Shown here one piece after another: positions 59,949 through 64,000 of a stretch of DNA of 64,000 nt; the first letter of the stretch is position 1; each line of letters begins with the position of its first letter. This DNA comes from Actinomycetes bacterium (GTDB lineage Bacteria > Actinomycetota > Acidimicrobiia > Acidimicrobiales > Microtrichaceae). Made by a program: the position numbers and the translations under genes. The stretch spans positions 372,001-436,000 of the forward strand of contig JAAEPF010000002.1 of NCBI GenBank assembly GCA_024222295.1, given 5' to 3'. The notes under the pieces were generated by a model that saw only the letters and a list, made by a program, of their open reading frames with translations, searched no databases and was not told the origin of the DNA.

Positions 59949-61711
59949 CCGACCAGGACACGAGGTCAGCCGGCGGAGGTCCCGATCGCCGGCCCGACGA
60001 CGCGTCGACTCCCGTTGCCGACGGTGGCGGCGCTCCCGGCGCTGAGGACACCGGCCGCGGCCTGTTCGAGAACCGACTCGCGCGGGTGGGCGGGATCGCC
60101 CTGTTCGCAGCACTCGTGTTGGCCGGCGTCGTGACAGGAGCAATCGGTTGGCAGTTCACGGTGCTCGTGCTGGTGCCGGTGCTCGCTGCCATGGGGTTCG
60201 CCGAGGCCGGTCTGCCCCAGCAGTCTTCGTGGGCCCGCGTCGGCGCCGTGCTCGGACTGGTGCTCTGGTTGGCCTTCACCGGCGGGCTGCCGATGCTCCT
60301 GGTGGTCGGTGCCGTCGTGCTGATGATCTTCCTGCACGAACTCGGTCACTACCTGGCTGCTCGCTGGTCGGGCATGAAGGTCACAGAGTTCTTCCTCGGC
60401 TTCGGCACGCGGCTGTGGTCGTTTCGTCGAGGCGAAACCGAGTTCGGCCTGAAGGCCATCCCGGCAGGGGCCTACGTCAAGATCATCGGAATGAACAACC
60501 TGGAGGACGTCGATCCCGCCGACGAGGCGAAGACCTACCGCCAGGCACCGTTTCGCAACCGCATGGCGGTTGCAGTGGCCGGCTCCGCCATGCACTTCGC
60601 CCTCGCGCTGGTGTTGCTTGTGGTCCAGTTCGCGTTCATCGGCCGTGCCGACGACAGCCGCTGGCTGGTCGGTGAGCTCACCGACGGCGGCGCCGCACAG
60701 GCAGCAGGGCTCGTCGAGGGGGATCGGATCATCAGCTTCGCAGGTGAGCCGGTCGCGTCCTTCGGCGACTTCCGGGACCAGATCACCGGCGCATCGGGCT
60801 CGGTCCCGGTGGTCGTCGAGCGCGATGGCGTCGAGCAGACGATCAACGTCGAGCTGATCCAGCGCGCCAAGGTGATCGGCACCGTCGGCAGCGACATCGA
60901 CGTGCTGGAGGGGCCTGATGGGCTCACCGTGGGTCCGCTGATGCCCAACGGGCGGGCGGAGCGGGCGGGACTCGAAACCGGACAGGTGATCGTGGCTGTC
61001 AACGGCGAGTCAGTCGGTGGAGTCGACGATCTCCTTGCGGCCGTCAGCAGCATCGAGGGCGGCGAGATCGAGTTCACGGTGACTGACGGCGGGGGCGCCG
61101 GCACTTCCACCGCCACGGTCGACCTGGGCAGCCAACTCGGCCACACGGAGCCCGCCACGTTCCTCGGGGTCAGCGGCGATCCACTCCTGGTCACCGACTC
61201 GGTGACGGGTGCGGTCGGGAGTTCGTTCGTGGAGTTCGGCCGCGGAGTGGGCGCGAGTGTCGTGGGGATCGCCACCGTGTTCAATCCGCCCGAGTTGCTG
61301 GGCTTCTTCTCCAACACGGTCACGGGTACCGACAAGGACGTCACCGCGGAACCCACTCCGTCCGAGGAGGTTGCGATCTCGACCGACGCCGGGCGGCCCA
61401 CGTCGATCATCGGGGCGGTCGCCTATGGAGCCGATCTCACGGGAGAGAACGTGTCGAACCTGATCGGGTTCCTGATCGGGCTCAACATATTCATCGGCGT
61501 GTTCAACCTCGTGCCCCTGTTGCCATTCGACGGCGGCCACGTGGCGATCGCGGTGTACGAGAAGGCCCAGGAGCTCCGCAAGCGCACCAGGAAGCGCTAC
61601 ATAGCGGACGTGACCCGAATGATCCCGGTCGCCTACACGGTGGTCATGCTCCTGGCAGTCGTGGGTCTGCTCGCGGTGTACCTCGACGTCACCCGCGGCG
61701 TGTCGCTCTGA
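59945..61711 (+). CDS. rip: Site-2 intramembrane metalloprotease (RseP/Rip1 family)
   Basis: The 588-residue M50 protease cuts regulatory membrane proteins such as anti-sigma factors. The zinc site is HELGHYLAARW (H131, E132, H135) in the second or third helix, and the second motif is LLPFDGGH (Asp529). Two PDZ domains lie between (about residues 230-310 and 325-400). A disordered 45-residue N-terminus precedes the first helix. The order dxr-rip-ispG is standard in actinobacteria. Confidence 0.93.
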   Translation: MTDQDTRSAGGGPDRRPDDASTPVADGGGAPGAEDTGRGLFENRLARVGGIALFAALVLAGVVTGAIGWQFTVLVLVPVLAAMGFAEAGLPQQSSWARVGAVLGLVLWLAFTGGLPMLLVVGAVVLMIFLHELGHYLAARWSGMKVTEFFLGFGTRLWSFRRGETEFGLKAIPAGAYVKIIGMNNLEDVDPADEAKTYRQAPFRNRMAVAVAGSAMHFALALVLLVVQFAFIGRADDSRWLVGELTDGGAAQAAGLVEGDRIISFAGEPVASFGDFRDQITGASGSVPVVVERDGVEQTINVELIQRAKVIGTVGSDIDVLEGPDGLTVGPLMPNGRAERAGLETGQVIVAVNGESVGGVDDLLAAVSSIEGGEIEFTVTDGGGAGTSTATVDLGSQLGHTEPATFLGVSGDPLLVTDSVTGAVGSSFVEFGRGVGASVVGIATVFNPPELLGFFSNTVTGTDKDVTAEPTPSEEVAISTDAGRPTSIIGAVAYGADLTGENVSNLIGFLIGLNIFIGVFNLVPLLPFDGGHVAIAVYEKAQELRKRTRKRYIADVTRMIPVAYTVVMLLAVVGLLAVYLDVTRGVSL

Positions 61712-61758
61712 GCTACGCGACCGGCGGCCGCCGTCGGGGTGCCGGCACGCGGTGGCGG

Positions 61759-61764
61759 TAGTCT
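61759..61764 (+). promoter_or_regulatory. -10 element TAGTCT of a leaderless promoter
   Basis: TAGTCT ends 6 bases before ATG 61771 of ispG. Confidence 0.6.
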
Positions 61765-61770
61765 GCGGTC

Positions 61771-63003
61771 ATGGAAGCCGGAGCGATCACCTTCGAGCGC
61801 CGCAAGACGCGCCAGATAACCGTTGGTGACGTACCCGTCGGTGGGGGAGCACCGGTCACGGTGCAGTCGATGACCACGACCCGCACGGCGGATGTCGACG
61901 GCACGCTCCAGCAGATCTATGCGCTCGCCGCCGCGGGTTGCGACATCGTGCGGTGCACCTGCAACGAGATCGAGGCAGCCGAAGGCCTGGCCCACATCGT
62001 GCCGCGCAGCCCGATTCCGGTGATCGCGGACATTCACCACCAGTACCGGATGGCGCTGGCCGCGATGGATGCCGGCGTACACGGCCTTCGCCTCAACCCG
62101 GGCAACATCCGTAAGCCGGAGCACATCAAGGCTGTGGCGAGCGAGGCGCGCGACCGCAACGTGCCGATCCGCATCGGCGTCAACGGCGGGTCGCTCGACC
62201 CGGCGCTGTACGAGCGCCACGGCAACAAGGTCACCCCGGAGGCGATGGTCGAGTCGGCCCTCGGCGAACTGGCCATGTTCGAAGAGGTCGACTTCGACCT
62301 CGTGAAGATCTCGGTGAAGGCGTCCAATGTGCCGCTGATGATCGAGGCCTACCGCCAGCTGGCGGACGCCACCGACGTGCCCCTGCACCTCGGCGTGACC
62401 GAGGCCGGGCCGCTGCCCGAGGGCTACATCAAGGCCACCGCCGGAATCGCCTCACTGCTTGCCGAGGGAATCGGCGACACGATCCGCTACTCGCTGACCG
62501 CCGATCCCGTCGAGGAGGCCCGAGCCGGAAGGGTGCTGCTCGAGTCCTACGGCTTGCGCGAGCGAAGCAACGTCGACCTCATCGCATGTCCGTCGTGTGG
62601 TCGGGCGGAAGTCGACGTGATCGAAGTGGCCGAATCGGCTCGCGCGGCGCTGGCTGACCGTGAGCTGCCCTTGCAGGTGGCAGTGATGGGCTGTGTGGTC
62701 AACGGGCCGGGTGAGGCGCGCGATGCCGACATCGGTATCGCTGCCGGACGCGCCCGCGGCCACTTGTTCGTGAAGGGGCAGAACGTCGCCGTGGTGCCCG
62801 AGGCCGAAATGGTCGACACTCTCGTGGAGTGGGCCGAGTTCATAGCCGAGCATGGCACCGACGCTGCGCTGGCCCGCGTTGACACCGAGAAGGCCGCCCG
62901 GGAAGCGGAACGCGACCGGGCGGCGTTGCTCGACGAGCAGGGCGATGACGCCAACGCCGCGAGTCAGCGTGTGGAGTTGATCAACCGACGCCGCTCGGAG
63001 TGA
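61771..63003 (+). CDS. ispG: 4-hydroxy-3-methylbut-2-en-1-yl diphosphate synthase
   Basis: The 410-residue iron-sulfur enzyme makes HMBPP in the MEP pathway. The barrel part shows VTVQSMTTTRTADVDGTLQQ and IADIHHQYRMAL; the cluster ligands are in ACPSCGR and MGCVVNGPGEA. The last 25 residues are a charged tail. It overlaps the convergent hydrolase gene by 23 bases, and its terminator lies in that gene. Confidence 0.95.
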   Translation: MEAGAITFERRKTRQITVGDVPVGGGAPVTVQSMTTTRTADVDGTLQQIYALAAAGCDIVRCTCNEIEAAEGLAHIVPRSPIPVIADIHHQYRMALAAMDAGVHGLRLNPGNIRKPEHIKAVASEARDRNVPIRIGVNGGSLDPALYERHGNKVTPEAMVESALGELAMFEEVDFDLVKISVKASNVPLMIEAYRQLADATDVPLHLGVTEAGPLPEGYIKATAGIASLLAEGIGDTIRYSLTADPVEEARAGRVLLESYGLRERSNVDLIACPSCGRAEVDVIEVAESARAALADRELPLQVAVMGCVVNGPGEARDADIGIAAGRARGHLFVKGQNVAVVPEAEMVDTLVEWAEFIAEHGTDAALARVDTEKAAREAERDRAALLDEQGDDANAASQRVELINRRRSE

Positions 63004-63982
63004 CCGCGCGCTCGCGGATCAGGTCCGCGAGCGTCCACGGGTCTTCCTGCATGACCTGATGGCCGATCCCCTCGAGGATGTGCAGCTCGGTTTGCGCTCC
63101 GAGGCTGTCGGCCAGCATCCGGCCGTGGCGGGGTGGGGTGAGGCGGTCAAGTGTGCCGGTGACCACCGAGGACTCGATGCCGCTAGCACCGACGGTGTCG
63201 CGGATGTCGTGCTTGACGATGGCATGCGATGCATCGGTCAGTGAGTCGGGCGCCATGTCGGCCATCATCTGGCGGAGCTGTTCCACGGCGGCTGCAGTCG
63301 CGTCAACGCCGAAGGCCCTGCGCAGGATCACCCGGCTCAGGTTGCCCTCCGGCCACCCGTAGCGGAACCGGTTGCCCATTCCGCCGGTGGCCACGAGCAC
63401 GGCTGCTTCGTGGCGGATCGTGTCCGGGTCGTGTGCGACCGGATGCATCGGTGCTGCACTGGTGGCCAGGAACATGCCGTGCGCGATCCGCCGCTGGGCT
63501 GCGGCACGGTGGTCCACGTAGGTGCGGCCGAGGGCCATGCCGCCCATCGAATGGCCCACGACGACGGCGCTGTCGACATCGAGGTGGGAGAGCGCGGTCA
63601 CGAGGTCTGTGCCGACCGCCTGCAGGGACACGCCCTCATCCCCGGCCTGGGACTCACCGTGGCCGCGCATGTCCCAGGCGAGCACGCGGTGGTCATCGCC
63701 GAGCAACGCCAGCAGCGGCGACCAGACGTCCCACTGCAGCGTGACGCCGTGCAGCAGCACGACCGCTGGTCCGCTGCCTCGTTCGGCGACATGCACCGTG
63801 CCGCCGTCGAAGGTGGGGATCCGGTGGTGCTCGATGCCCTCGGGCGGGCTCAGCAACGGATCGAGGCGGTCGTCGGTCGTGGCCGCGATGCTGTTGCCCC
63901 GGGCCTTCACGGCGAGGGCTCCGGCGGTTGCCATCGCTGCGGCCATCGCGCCTGCGGTCATCAGCTTCCTGGGTGCACCCAT
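62981..63982 (-). CDS. Alpha/beta-fold hydrolase with N-terminal hydrophobic segment
   Basis: The 333-residue hydrolase has the oxyanion loop LLHGVTLQWDVW, the nucleophile elbow GHSMGG (about Ser143), LDRLTPP as the acid region and the base in IGHQVMQEDP. The first 27 residues (basic, then Ala-rich hydrophobic) may be a signal peptide or membrane anchor. The sequence resembles epoxide hydrolase or haloperoxidase-like members; substrate unknown. TAGGTT lies 6 bases before ATG 63982. The 3' end overlaps ispG. Confidence 0.85.
   Translation of the reverse strand: MGAPRKLMTAGAMAAAMATAGALAVKARGNSIAATTDDRLDPLLSPPEGIEHHRIPTFDGGTVHVAERGSGPAVVLLHGVTLQWDVWSPLLALLGDDHRVLAWDMRGHGESQAGDEGVSLQAVGTDLVTALSHLDVDSAVVVGHSMGGMALGRTYVDHRAAAQRRIAHGMFLATSAAPMHPVAHDPDTIRHEAAVLVATGGMGNRFRYGWPEGNLSRVILRRAFGVDATAAAVEQLRQMMADMAPDSLTDASHAIVKHDIRDTVGASGIESSVVTGTLDRLTPPRHGRMLADSLGAQTELHILEGIGHQVMQEDPWTLADLIRERAVTPSGVG
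63009..63033 (+). terminator. 10-bp hairpin after ispG, inside the convergent coding sequence
   Basis: CGCTCGCGGA and TCCGCGAGCG form a perfect 10-bp stem over a 5-base loop, 5 bases after the ispG stop. The same bases encode LADLIRERA near the C-terminus of the minus-strand hydrolase. Confidence 0.65.
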
Positions 63983-63988
63983 GCCCCC

Positions 63989-63994
63989 AACCTA
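63989..63994 (-). promoter_or_regulatory. -10 element TAGGTT of a leaderless promoter
   Basis: On the minus strand TAGGTT-GGGGGC-ATG precedes the hydrolase start at 63982, almost the same as the sbcD start region. Confidence 0.55.
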
Positions 63995-64000
63995 CGCGGC

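Overview
The window is high-GC DNA, densely coding on both strands, with GTG and TTG starts common. Gene content and order point to an actinobacterium. The evidence is the series rpmF-acpP-rnc-(mutM-like)-smc-ftsY-ffh-rpsP-khpA-rimM-trmD-rplS and the series xerC-whiG-M23-rpsB-tsf-pyrH-frr-cdsA-dxr-rip-ispG, together with GTP-type PEPCK, a SepIVA-like coiled coil, a WhiG-type sigma factor and an MshB-like deacetylase. I infer class Acidimicrobiia or a close relative. That placement is a judgement from gene order and style, not a database result. No tRNA, rRNA, CRISPR array or complete insertion sequence was seen.

Layout. 0-9.9 kb holds metabolic genes: an F420-type luciferase-like oxidoreductase cut by the window edge, a Gfo/Idh oxidoreductase with nagA, an alpha/beta hydrolase behind a palindromic operator, an AMACR-type racemase, a ferritin-like 'metal-dependent hydrolase' divergent from a TetR regulator, and an MFS exporter. 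9.9-20.9 kb holds sbcDC, a LmbE-family deacetylase, an M20 amidohydrolase with a GCS2 ligase, pckG and a cold-shock-like gene. 21.1-29 kb holds rpmB, a DAK2-like gene, recG, an old-yellow-enzyme family gene, a lipoprotein, rsmD, coaD, a SepIVA-like gene and DUF177. 29-46.6 kb is the ribosome, RNase III, SMC and SRP block, interrupted by a minus-strand MoxR-DUF58-VWA-lipoprotein cluster and by SDR, MOSC and DsbA-like genes. 46.6-51.1 kb is yraN, a wrecked comM, an inserted detoxification cassette (hxlR regulator, quinone reductase, Hsp31/HchA) and a dprA without its N-terminus. 51.3-64 kb is xerC, whiG, a degenerate M23 gene, the rpsB-tsf-pyrH-frr-cdsA translation and lipid block, dxr-rip-ispG, and a second alpha/beta hydrolase.

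Three themes stand out. First, the competence locus between yraN and xerC is broken. A comM fragment, part of which lies on the opposite strand, and a dprA lacking its N-terminal domain flank a divergently organised electrophile-stress cassette with its own palindromic operator. Second, several conserved-neighbourhood genes have lost key residues but stay intact as reading frames: an Fpg/MutM-like protein without the catalytic Pro, the Lys or the zinc finger; a DAK2-like protein without the metal-binding Asp residues; an M23-like protein with Asn and Glu in place of His and Asp; and a cold-shock fold without the RNP aromatics. These look like retained non-catalytic roles. Third, the transcription signals follow a clear grammar. 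A TAnnnT element 6-9 bases before the start codon, leaving no room for a ribosome binding site, marks more than a dozen genes, whereas ribosomal-protein genes keep a leader or ribosome binding site. Convergent genes often end in a hairpin whose two arms contain the two stop codons.
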